DNA of 31,240 nucleotides from DATHXC01 sp041662005 (GTDB taxonomy: Bacteria > Pseudomonadota > Gammaproteobacteria > Burkholderiales > Methylophilaceae). This document shows positions 8,585-15,406 of the stretch, in pieces. Each line of letters starts with the position of its first letter. Within the stretch, counting starts at the first letter, position 1. The notes beneath the pieces are model-generated. The model was not told where the DNA came from. It made no database searches and worked only from the letters and a program-made list of their open reading frames with translations. The position numbers were made by a program, and so were the translations under genes. Location of the stretch: NCBI GenBank assembly GCA_041662005.1, contig JBAZTJ010000017.1, positions 1-31,240 on the forward strand, read 5' to 3'.

Positions 8585-8688
8585 GGCTGCTTGCTTATAA
8601 TGAATTAAAGTCTATTTTACACTGAGCGTGGCTCTGAGAGTGAGTCGCTTGCTATGCTAATATAGTATGAAAATATAGCTAGAAAAGC
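8585..8688. promoter_or_regulatory. divergent promoter region of glnS and birA
   Basis: The 104 bp between the two start codons must carry both promoters. On the plus strand TTGCTA near 8648 is followed after 17 bases by AATATA, a plausible but weak birA promoter. On the minus strand the candidate -10 elements (TAAAAT, TATAAG) lack a convincing -35. I see no clear BirA operator. Confidence 0.35.
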
Positions 8689-9705
8689 ATGAACAATTTT
8701 ACCTTTCCCATCCTGCACTTATTATCTGACGGCCGCTTCCACTCTGGCGAGGCGCTAGCCGCGCATTTCAAGGTAACGCGTTCGACCATCTGGAATGCGA
8801 TACAGGAGGCAGAAGCGCTGGGCATCGAGATTTTTTCCGTACGCGGGCGCGGCTACAAACTGCCAGAGCCGATTACCTTGCTGGACCACAGCGCCGTATT
8901 GCAGGCGATAGGAGAGCAGCGTGCGTGGTTTAAGCTGGAACTGCACGATACGCTGGAATCCACCAATAGTTATCTGATGAAGCAGGCCGGCGGTAGCCCC
9001 GGATACGGCCAAACCACGGCAGCCCACGCCACTTGCGTGGCTACTCAGCTGCAAACCCGTGGCAAGGGCCGACGTGGCCGTGCCTGGCAGGCCGGGCTGG
9101 GCGCCAGCCTGACCTTTTCATTGCTGTGGCGTTTTCAGTCCGGTGCCTCTGCACTCTCTGGCCTGAGCCTGGCCGTGGGCGTGGCGCTGATACGCGGCCT
9201 GCATGAGCTGGGTTTGCTGAAAGCGCAACTCAAGTGGCCGAATGATGTACTGGTGCGCTCAACGACTGGCGGCTACGACAAGCTGGCGGGCATACTCATC
9301 GAGCTGCAGGGCGATATGGAAGGGCCGAGTGCGGCGGTGATTGGCATCGGTATCAACCTGAAACTACCCGAACAGTTACGCCGTAATATCGACCAGCCTG
9401 CGACCGACCTGGACACCGTGCTGGCGGAACCTATCAACCCCAATATGCTGTTGGGCGTGTTGCTCAAACACCTGGCCGATGTGCTGCGCGAATTTGAAAG
9501 CCACGGTTTTGAAAACCTGCGCCTAGAATGGATGCAGCACCATGCCTACCAGAATCAGGCGGTGCGCCTGATATTGCCGGATAGCCGTGAGTTGCAGGGC
9601 GTGGTTACGGGTATTGCACCGGATGGCGTGTTGCTGGTGAATACGGCCAGCGGCGAGCAGCGCTTTTCATCCGGCGAGATCAGCTTGCGTGCGGTACAGC
9701 AATGA
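8689..9705 (+). CDS. birA: bifunctional biotin-protein ligase / biotin operon repressor
   Basis: The 338-residue product starts with a winged-helix DNA-binding domain (about residues 5-58, with the recognition helix around TRSTIWNAIQ). The biotin-protein ligase core follows: the adenylate-binding loop GKGRRGRAW at 125-133, KWPND near 186 and KLAGILIEL near 198. A C-terminal SH3-like domain closes the protein. It activates biotin to biotinyl-AMP and attaches it to the biotin carboxyl carrier of acetyl-CoA carboxylase. The HTH suggests it also represses biotin genes. It precedes coaX by 31 bp, a common proteobacterial pairing of two cofactor genes. Confidence 0.95.
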   Translation: MNNFTFPILHLLSDGRFHSGEALAAHFKVTRSTIWNAIQEAEALGIEIFSVRGRGYKLPEPITLLDHSAVLQAIGEQRAWFKLELHDTLESTNSYLMKQAGGSPGYGQTTAAHATCVATQLQTRGKGRRGRAWQAGLGASLTFSLLWRFQSGASALSGLSLAVGVALIRGLHELGLLKAQLKWPNDVLVRSTTGGYDKLAGILIELQGDMEGPSAAVIGIGINLKLPEQLRRNIDQPATDLDTVLAEPINPNMLLGVLLKHLADVLREFESHGFENLRLEWMQHHAYQNQAVRLILPDSRELQGVVTGIAPDGVLLVNTASGEQRFSSGEISLRAVQQ

Positions 9706-9736
9706 GTCAAGTAACCGCCGTGAAAGGGCAGTACGT

Positions 9737-10513
9737 ATGATCCTGGCTATAGACGCAGGCAACAGCCGCACCAAATGGGGTATTTTTGATGCGGCAGGCG
9801 AACTGCAAACGTATGGCGCCTTTGTGAATGCAGGGTTTAACACTCACGATGCTCCGCAGGTATGGCGCAGCTGCAGGAGCTCTGTGGTTTCGAATGTTGC
9901 AGGGCCTGAAATGGCCGAAAAGTTGGCAGCGGCGTTGCAGTTTTTCGATATTCCCATCAGCGTTGTTCAGTCCAGCGGCAATGCCTGTGGAGTGACAAAT
10001 AGTTACGCACAACCCCGGCAATTAGGCACCGATCGCTGGGCTGCGCTCATTGCGGCATGGCATTTGTATCATGCGCCATGCGTGGTGGTGAATGCCGGCA
10101 CTGCGTTGACGGTGGATGCGCTGGTGCCTGAAAGCAGCACACAACAGGCTGTTTTCCTGGGTGGGATGATACTGCCGGGTTTCAGGCTCATGCAGGATAG
10201 CCTATACCAGCGTACCGCTGGCATAGGGGAGTATCCGGGCACTGTGCAGCCTTTCCCCCAGAACACGGGCGATGCCGTCTATAGCGGTGCAGTGGCAGCG
10301 CTGGCAGGTGCGGTAAACACCATGCTGGACAAGCTCGAAAGCTATCTGCTGGCAAAACAGCAGCAATCCAGGCTACGCTGTATTATTACGGGAGGGGATG
10401 CAGCGTTGCTGGCACAGGCGCTGAGCGACGATCTCCACCTCAACGGCCAGGTCGTCATCGCGGATAATCTGGTATTGCAAGGTTTACTGTTACTGGAAAG
10501 AGAAGCTTCATGA
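9737..10513 (+). CDS. coaX: type III pantothenate kinase
   Basis: The 258-residue product carries the type III kinase motifs: DAGNSRTKWG at residues 5-14 (phosphate loop), PRQLGTDRW near 92-100, and NAGTALTVD near 118-126. It phosphorylates pantothenate in the first step of coenzyme A synthesis and, unlike CoaA, is not inhibited by CoA. I chose the ATG at 9737 because the motif DAGN must sit close to the N-terminus; an open frame continuing back to 9689 would overlap birA and add an unrelated Arg-rich leader. AAGGG lies just upstream of the chosen start. The stop overlaps the next start as ATGA. Confidence 0.94.
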   Translation: MILAIDAGNSRTKWGIFDAAGELQTYGAFVNAGFNTHDAPQVWRSCRSSVVSNVAGPEMAEKLAAALQFFDIPISVVQSSGNACGVTNSYAQPRQLGTDRWAALIAAWHLYHAPCVVVNAGTALTVDALVPESSTQQAVFLGGMILPGFRLMQDSLYQRTAGIGEYPGTVQPFPQNTGDAVYSGAVAALAGAVNTMLDKLESYLLAKQQQSRLRCIITGGDAALLAQALSDDLHLNGQVVIADNLVLQGLLLLEREAS

Positions 10514-11190
10514 AATGGGTAGTCTGCTTGCTGTTGCTGGCAAATGTCGTGTTCTTTGCCTATTTTAATCTGAGCCCGGCAACGCCGAACGGCGCGCATC
10601 CTGGCTTGCGGGAGATACACCCCGAGCAGATCAAGTTGCTGACAGATAAAGAGATTGAAGCACTGCAAAAAAAATCCGAACAACCGGCGGAAGATAGTGC
10701 AACTCAGGCTGCACTGACTGCAGCGGCGCAAACATCTTGCTACGAGTGGGGCAGTTTCTCTGCGCGCAATCTGCCCCGGGCACGCAACGTTTTGTTCAAG
10801 TTCTCGCTACAAGGCATCGTCAAGCAGCAGAACTCGCAGGAGTCGGCACGTTACTGGGTTTATATCCCGCGTGCCAAGTCTTTACAGGCTGCCCAGGCCA
10901 AGATGGATGAGCTGCGTAACCTGGGAATAGACGATATCTTTGTTGTGCAGGAGCCGCAGTGGCGTTATGCTATTTCCCTGGGTGTGTTTAAAGACGAGCA
11001 GTTAGCGGCAAAACGCCTGGAAGATTTAAAAACCCGTGGGGTCAATTCTGCGGTCAAAGCCCTGAGGAATCAGGAACAAGGCCAGGCTAGCCTGGTGATC
11101 AATAGCATGTCCCCGGACATGGTGGCTGAAATTGAAAAGCTTAAGCCGGATTTTCCCGGTAGTGAAATCAAACAGGTGAGTTGCCAATAG
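10510..11190 (+). CDS. SPOR-like domain protein, membrane-anchored
   Basis: The 226-residue product has one N-terminal hydrophobic helix (residues 2-18) and a Glu/Gln/Ala-rich linker. A C-terminal region at about 115-190 has the alternating pattern of a SPOR domain (YWVYIPRAKSLQAAQAK, then RYAISLGVFKDEQLAAKRLE). SPOR domains bind glycan strands lacking stem peptides, typically at the division septum, so a periplasmic cell-wall role is likely. The start overlaps the coaX stop by 4 bp (ATGA). A SPOR-type gene after coaX is common in betaproteobacteria. The cysteines at both ends of the folded part could form a disulfide. Confidence 0.8.
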   Translation: MKWVVCLLLLANVVFFAYFNLSPATPNGAHPGLREIHPEQIKLLTDKEIEALQKKSEQPAEDSATQAALTAAAQTSCYEWGSFSARNLPRARNVLFKFSLQGIVKQQNSQESARYWVYIPRAKSLQAAQAKMDELRNLGIDDIFVVQEPQWRYAISLGVFKDEQLAAKRLEDLKTRGVNSAVKALRNQEQGQASLVINSMSPDMVAEIEKLKPDFPGSEIKQVSCQ

Positions 11191-11198
11191 GAGGCTGT

Positions 11199-11630
11199 AT
11201 GGGTTTTTTTAAGTCAACAATGAAATCGGTATTCAAGAAAGTAGCACTTGCTGCAGTGGTTATTACAGGCAAGAAGCTAGTCACTAAAGCGGTGAATGAT
11301 CTGGCAGACAAGATGAATGAAGATGCTGCCAAGACTGAAGCAACAACAGCCTCCACTGCCGAAAAACCCACAGCAGTAGCCAAGCCGAAAGCTGCAGCTA
11401 AACCCAAAGCAGCCGCCAAACCTAAAGCCCCGGCAAAAGCCAAGTCCCCAAAGGTAGCAGCCAAGACTGCAGATACAGCTAAACCTAAAGCAGCCGCTAA
11501 ACCCAAAGCCGCTGCCAAGCCTAAGGCTCCAGCTAAGCCCAGAGCGGCAGACAAGCCCAAGGCGGTAGAAGCTACGCCTGAAACATTACCTTCTGCAGCT
11601 CCCGAAAAAACAGAAACCCCAGAATCCTGA
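11199..11630 (+). CDS. histone H1-like Lys/Ala/Pro repeat protein
   Basis: The 143-residue product begins with a compact Lys-rich segment (MGFFKSTMKSVFKKVALAAV). It continues as low-complexity sequence built from KPKAAA, KPKAPA and related hexads, ending in an acidic Glu/Pro/Ser tail. This resembles the bacterial histone H1-like and AlgP-like tails that bind DNA or polyanions, but there is no diagnostic domain. I chose the ATG at 11199 because AGGAGG lies at 11189-11194, four bases upstream; a TTG at 11181 in the same frame would overlap the previous gene. Two blocks of the same hexads are encoded with different synonymous codons, so protein-level selection rather than recent DNA slippage keeps the repeat. 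Confidence 0.75.
   Translation: MGFFKSTMKSVFKKVALAAVVITGKKLVTKAVNDLADKMNEDAAKTEATTASTAEKPTAVAKPKAAAKPKAAAKPKAPAKAKSPKVAAKTADTAKPKAAAKPKAAAKPKAPAKPRAADKPKAVEATPETLPSAAPEKTETPES
11380..11565 (+). repeat. degenerate tandem hexapeptide-coding repeats
   Basis: Within the H1-like gene, an 18-base unit encoding Lys-Pro-Lys-Ala-Ala/Pro-Ala recurs. It forms two larger blocks, each reading KPKAAAKPKAAAKPKAPAK, at about 11385-11441 and 11480-11536. Unit copies differ at many third positions. Confidence 0.8.
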
Positions 11631-11679
11631 TTAAAAGGGACGCTGGGGTTCAAGTAGACCTGACTTAAATTACGGCAGA

Positions 11680-12171
11680 TTATTTCTTAGCGCTTATCTG
11701 CTGCTCTTCCGGTAAAGCACTCTTGCCGGTCATTGGTGAGTTCTCCACTTCGTCTTTGCGGTCATAGACAAGGCTTTGACCCATGACCACTCTCAGCCAT
11801 GACGGATAGGTATAAGCGGTACCTTTGTTGTGATCCACAATTGCCCCGATTCCACCGCCGAATAAGATGTTGCCGAACATGCCGCCATTAGCCCGTGAAA
11901 TAGCGGTGCCATGGCCGGTTTCTTCACCAGCTTTGTCGCAGGTAACAATCAGGTTCTGACCAGAGCGATGAACATAAACTGATCCAGTCGATGTTGTTGT
12001 CCATTGCCCCCTTTCATTCTGGGCTGTGCACTTTGCACCGCTGATGGGCTGGTTATCTTTCGAGTAGGTTTCAATCTGGACATTCTGGTTTGCGTCCTTG
12101 GTGATTGTTGCGCAGCCGCTGACAAGAATTGGCGCCAGCAAGATGAAGCAAAGTGATGCGTTTATTTTCAT
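11680..12171 (-). CDS. uncharacterised outer-membrane-type lipoprotein
   Basis: The 163-residue product has a signal peptide ending in the lipobox LVSGC, with the lipidated cysteine at residue 20. Residue +2 is Ala, so outer-membrane sorting is expected. The mature part has GAKCTAQNERGQW, an RSGQNLIVTCDKAG segment and a Gly-rich patch (GGMFGNILFGGGIGAIVDH) that looks able to insert in a membrane. This arrangement occurs in a family of small proteobacterial lipoproteins of unknown function, sometimes mislabelled as translation factors. The two cysteines after C20 could form a disulfide. It lies downstream of lpdA but is separated by a terminator, so it is likely an independent gene. Confidence 0.8.
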   Translation of the reverse strand: MKINASLCFILLAPILVSGCATITKDANQNVQIETYSKDNQPISGAKCTAQNERGQWTTTSTGSVYVHRSGQNLIVTCDKAGEETGHGTAISRANGGMFGNILFGGGIGAIVDHNKGTAYTYPSWLRVVMGQSLVYDRKDEVENSPMTGKSALPEEQQISAKK

Positions 12172-12208
12172 TGTTATTTCCCCTATGACGCATGAATTAA
12201 AAAGACAT

Positions 12209-12232
12209 AAAAAAACCGGCCATAAGCCGGTT
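12209..12232 (-). terminator. intrinsic terminator of the aceE-aceF-lpdA operon
   Basis: On the minus strand, 23 bp after the lpdA stop, AACCGGC at 12232-12226 pairs perfectly with GCCGGTT at 12220-12214 around a 5-base loop. A run of Ts (plus-strand As at 12209-12215) follows. Stem, loop and T tract are all of textbook form. Confidence 0.9.
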
Positions 12233-12254
12233 GTCTGAACTGCAAAACGAGCCT

Positions 12255-14045
12255 TTACCTTTTTTTAATGTAAAGGTCAGTTATCGTACCTTCCTTCATT
12301 TCCGCTGCAAAGCAAATTGTTTCGGAAAGCGTAGGATGCGCATGGATAGTCAGTCCCAGGTCGTGAGCATCTGCACCCATTTCGATCGCCAGTACCGCTT
12401 CTGCCAGTAACTCACCTGCATTGACGCCGACAATGCCGGCACCGATGACGCGATGGGTTTCCTTATCGAAAATCAGCTTGGTCGAACCTTCGGTGCGCGC
12501 GATGGAGAGTGCGCGACCGCTGGCGGCCCAGGGGAAAGAAGCCTTTTCAATCTCGATACCTTTGGCCTTGGCTTCGGTTTCTGTCATGCCTGCCCAGGCC
12601 ACTTCCGGGTCGGTGTAGGCAACGGATGGAATCACCATGGCCTGGAATTCGACCTTGTGCCCGGCGATGACTTCTGCCGCGACTTTGCCTTCGTGAGTGG
12701 CCTTGTGTGCCAGCATGGGTTGGCCGACGATATCGCCAATGGCGAAGATATGCGGCACGTTGGTACGCATCTGTTTATCGACCGCAATGAAGCCACGGTC
12801 ATCTACTGCCACACCAGCGTTCTCGGCAGCGATATTTTTGCCATTAGGGCGACGGCCGATAGAAACCAGTACGCGGTCGTACACTTGCGCTTCCTTAGGT
12901 GCATTCTCACCCTCAAAAGAGACATGGATGCCATCTTTCTTAGCTTCAATTTTGGCTACTTTGGTGGAGAGCATGATGCTTTCGAAGCGTTTTTCCATGC
13001 GCTTCTGCAATGGGCGTACCAGATCGCGGTCGCAACCGGTGATCAGGCCATCCATGAACTCAACAACGCTGACCTTGGTACCAAGTGCGTCATACACCGT
13101 GCCCATTTCCAGGCCGATGATGCCGCCGCCGATGACCAGCATGCGTTTAGGAATGTCCGCCAATGCCAGGGCTCCAGTGGAATCCATGATGCGTTCGTCT
13201 ATTTTTCCACTTGCGTCTGTAGGCGCACCTGGGAACTTGGTGGCTTGCGAGCCAGCAGCAATGATGGCGTTTGCGAAGCCCACTGTGGTGACCTTGCCAT
13301 CCGCAGCCGTTACCGTGATCTGGTTAGGGCTGGTGAATTTGCCTACGCCATTGACTACAGTCACATTGCGCTGTTTTGCCATCGCTGCCAGGCCGCCAGT
13401 CAGCTTGCCCACTACATCATTGGCTTTCCAGTTGCGTAAATGTTCCAGATCAATGTTAGGTGCACTGAAGCTGACGCCATGATGCGCGGTTTCTTCAGCC
13501 TCTGTAATCACCTTGGCAGTGTGCAGCAGTGCTTTGGATGGGATACAACCCACGTTCAAACATACACCGCCCAAGGTGGCGTAACGCTCGATCAGCACAA
13601 CTTGCAGACCCAGATCTGCAGCGCGGAACGCAGCAGTGTAGCCGCCTGGGCCGGAACCCAGTACGACAACTTGAGTGTTGATGTCACTATTGCCAGCAGG
13701 TGCCGCTGGAGCAGGTGCTGTCACTGGCGCGGCAACTTGTACCGCAGCAGGAGCTTCTGCCGGTTTAGCTGCTGGCGCTTCTGTTTTCTCAGGAGCAGCG
13801 CTGGCTTCCGCTTCTACGATAAGAATCAGCGTGCCTTTGGCAACCTTGTCGCCGACTTTGATTTTGACCTCTTTGACTGTCCCTGACTGTGATGAGGGAA
13901 TATCCATAGAGGCTTTGTCAGACTCCACGGTAATCAGCGAGTCTTCCTTGGCGATCACATCGCCCACTTTCACCAACACTTCAATGACATCGACGCTATC
14001 AAAATTGCCGATATCCGGCACTAACACTTCAACTAAATTGCTCAT
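12255..14045 (-). CDS. lpdA: dihydrolipoyl dehydrogenase with N-terminal lipoyl domain (E3 of pyruvate dehydrogenase)
   Basis: The 596-residue protein is a fusion. A lipoyl domain at residues 1-80 has the lipoylated lysine K44 in ESDKASMD. An Ala/Pro/Glu hinge covers about 82-120. The flavoprotein disulfide reductase core has the FAD site GSGPGG at 130-135, redox cysteines C162 and C167 in GGVCLNVGCIPSK, the NAD site GGGIIGLE, and the catalytic HPTLSE at 570-575. It reoxidises the lipoyl groups of E2 and reduces NAD+. Such fusions are well known in betaproteobacteria. It is the third gene of the operon, 11 bp after aceF, and is followed by a strong terminator. Confidence 0.96.
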   Translation of the reverse strand: MSNLVEVLVPDIGNFDSVDVIEVLVKVGDVIAKEDSLITVESDKASMDIPSSQSGTVKEVKIKVGDKVAKGTLILIVEAEASAAPEKTEAPAAKPAEAPAAVQVAAPVTAPAPAAPAGNSDINTQVVVLGSGPGGYTAAFRAADLGLQVVLIERYATLGGVCLNVGCIPSKALLHTAKVITEAEETAHHGVSFSAPNIDLEHLRNWKANDVVGKLTGGLAAMAKQRNVTVVNGVGKFTSPNQITVTAADGKVTTVGFANAIIAAGSQATKFPGAPTDASGKIDERIMDSTGALALADIPKRMLVIGGGIIGLEMGTVYDALGTKVSVVEFMDGLITGCDRDLVRPLQKRMEKRFESIMLSTKVAKIEAKKDGIHVSFEGENAPKEAQVYDRVLVSIGRRPNGKNIAAENAGVAVDDRGFIAVDKQMRTNVPHIFAIGDIVGQPMLAHKATHEGKVAAEVIAGHKVEFQAMVIPSVAYTDPEVAWAGMTETEAKAKGIEIEKASFPWAASGRALSIARTEGSTKLIFDKETHRVIGAGIVGVNAGELLAEAVLAIEMGADAHDLGLTIHAHPTLSETICFAAEMKEGTITDLYIKKR

Positions 14046-14056
14046 ATAGATTCCTG

Positions 14057-15394
14057 TTACAGCAAGAGACGACGCACGTCGGAAAGCATCATGCGCAGAT
14101 GGCTGGTGAAACGTGCGCCATCGGCACCGTCAATCACGCGGTGGTCGTAAGAGAGTGACAGCGGCAGGATCAGGCGCGGCTCGAAGCTCTTGGTCTTGGC
14201 ATCAAACACAGGCTGCATGGATGAGCGCGAAACGCCGAGGATCGCCACTTCCGGGCAGTTGATGATAGGCGTGAACATGGTGCCACCGATACCACCCAGG
14301 CTGGAAATGGTGAAGCAACCACCTTGCATTTCCTCGATCTTGAGCTTGCGTTCGCGGGCCTTGGCCGAGAGATCAGCCAGGTCGCGTGCAATATCCATCA
14401 CATCTTTGGTATTCACGTCACGCACTACCGGCACCACCAGGCCATCCGGGGTGTCGCAGGCAAAACCGACGTGGTAATACTGTTTGAGGATGAGGCTGTC
14501 ACCCTCGGCAGAAAGTGAAGAGTTGAAGTTAGGATAGGTGCGCAAGGCGTTGACCACGGCCTTCATCAGGAAAGCCAACAGTGTCAGCTTAACCCCACGT
14601 TTTTCGGCATCAGGCGCCATGGATCTGCGGAATTCTTCCAGATCGGTAATGTCGGCTTCGTCAAATTGCGTCACATGCGGCGCAGTCACCCAGTTGCGGT
14701 GAAGATTGGCGCCTGACAGCTTCTTGATACGTGACAGCGGCTTGGATTCGATGGTACCGAATTGGCTAAAATCAATGACAGGCATCGGTAGGGTGGATAA
14801 ACCACCGCCCATGTTCTCGCTACGGGGCTTGGCTAGCTCGCCCTTCACAAAGGCCTGAATGTCGTTTTGCAGGATGCGGTTTTTGGGGCCAGTGCCTTTC
14901 ACCAGGCTTAAATTCACGCCTAATTCACGCGCAAACTTGCGCACAGATGGGCTGGCGTGGGCCAGCTTGCCGGAAACGCCAGCGGTACTGGCTGCCACGG
15001 GGTTGGGTGTGGCTTGTGGCTGTATTACTTTAGGTGGCTCGGCAACAGGGCTGCTGGGCTCGGGGATGGCCACAGCCTTTTCATCCACTTTTACTGTAGA
15101 TACCAATGGTATCGTGGTTGGCTGTGCAGCAGGCTTCTCGGCGGCTGGTGCAGCATCTTCTGCTTCCATCACCAGGATCAAACCACCTTGAGCAGCTTTG
15201 TCGCCGACTTTCATTTTGACTTCTTTAACAGTGCCGGCAAATGGTGCAGGAATGTCCATGGAGGCTTTGTCCGACTCCAGCGTCAGCAGTGAGTCATCCT
15301 TGGCCACTACATCGCCTGCCTTAACGAGGACTTCAATTACATCCACGCTGTCAAAATTGCCAATATCGGGGACGAGAACGTCTTTTAATGCCAT
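14057..15394 (-). CDS. aceF: dihydrolipoamide acetyltransferase (E2 of pyruvate dehydrogenase)
   Basis: The 445-residue product has one lipoyl domain (1-78, lipoyl lysine K43 in ESDKASMD), a long Pro/Ala linker (about 80-140), a peripheral-subunit-binding domain (HASPSVRKFARELGV, about 146-186), and the catalytic core ending with DHRVIDGADG (H418, D422). It transfers acetyl groups from lipoate to CoA and forms the core of the complex. It has a single lipoyl domain, against three in E. coli AceF; the extra domain here sits on the E3. The two lipoyl domains are very similar (both start around VLVPDIGNFDSVDVIEVLVK), suggesting one was copied from the other. AAGGAG overlaps the aceE stop just upstream. 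Confidence 0.96.
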   Translation of the reverse strand: MALKDVLVPDIGNFDSVDVIEVLVKAGDVVAKDDSLLTLESDKASMDIPAPFAGTVKEVKMKVGDKAAQGGLILVMEAEDAAPAAEKPAAQPTTIPLVSTVKVDEKAVAIPEPSSPVAEPPKVIQPQATPNPVAASTAGVSGKLAHASPSVRKFARELGVNLSLVKGTGPKNRILQNDIQAFVKGELAKPRSENMGGGLSTLPMPVIDFSQFGTIESKPLSRIKKLSGANLHRNWVTAPHVTQFDEADITDLEEFRRSMAPDAEKRGVKLTLLAFLMKAVVNALRTYPNFNSSLSAEGDSLILKQYYHVGFACDTPDGLVVPVVRDVNTKDVMDIARDLADLSAKARERKLKIEEMQGGCFTISSLGGIGGTMFTPIINCPEVAILGVSRSSMQPVFDAKTKSFEPRLILPLSLSYDHRVIDGADGARFTSHLRMMLSDVRRLLL

Positions 15395-15406
15395 TTTTTC
15401 GTCTCC

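Noticed and set aside
11615..11650. Possible terminator hairpin AACCCCAG / CTGGGGTT after the H1-like gene
   Set aside because: The loop is 20 bases, the stem overlaps the stop codon region, and there is no T tract.
11168..11653. Long Ala/Leu/Gly-rich open frame on the minus strand opposite the H1-like gene
   Set aside because: It is the antisense of Lys/Ala/Pro repeats (reading AALGLAAALG); the plus-strand gene has a perfect ribosome binding site and sensible codons.
12453..13439. A 328-codon plus-strand open frame opposite lpdA
   Set aside because: It lies fully antisense to a clearly conserved flavoprotein, shows no recognisable domain, and arises from GC-biased codon use.
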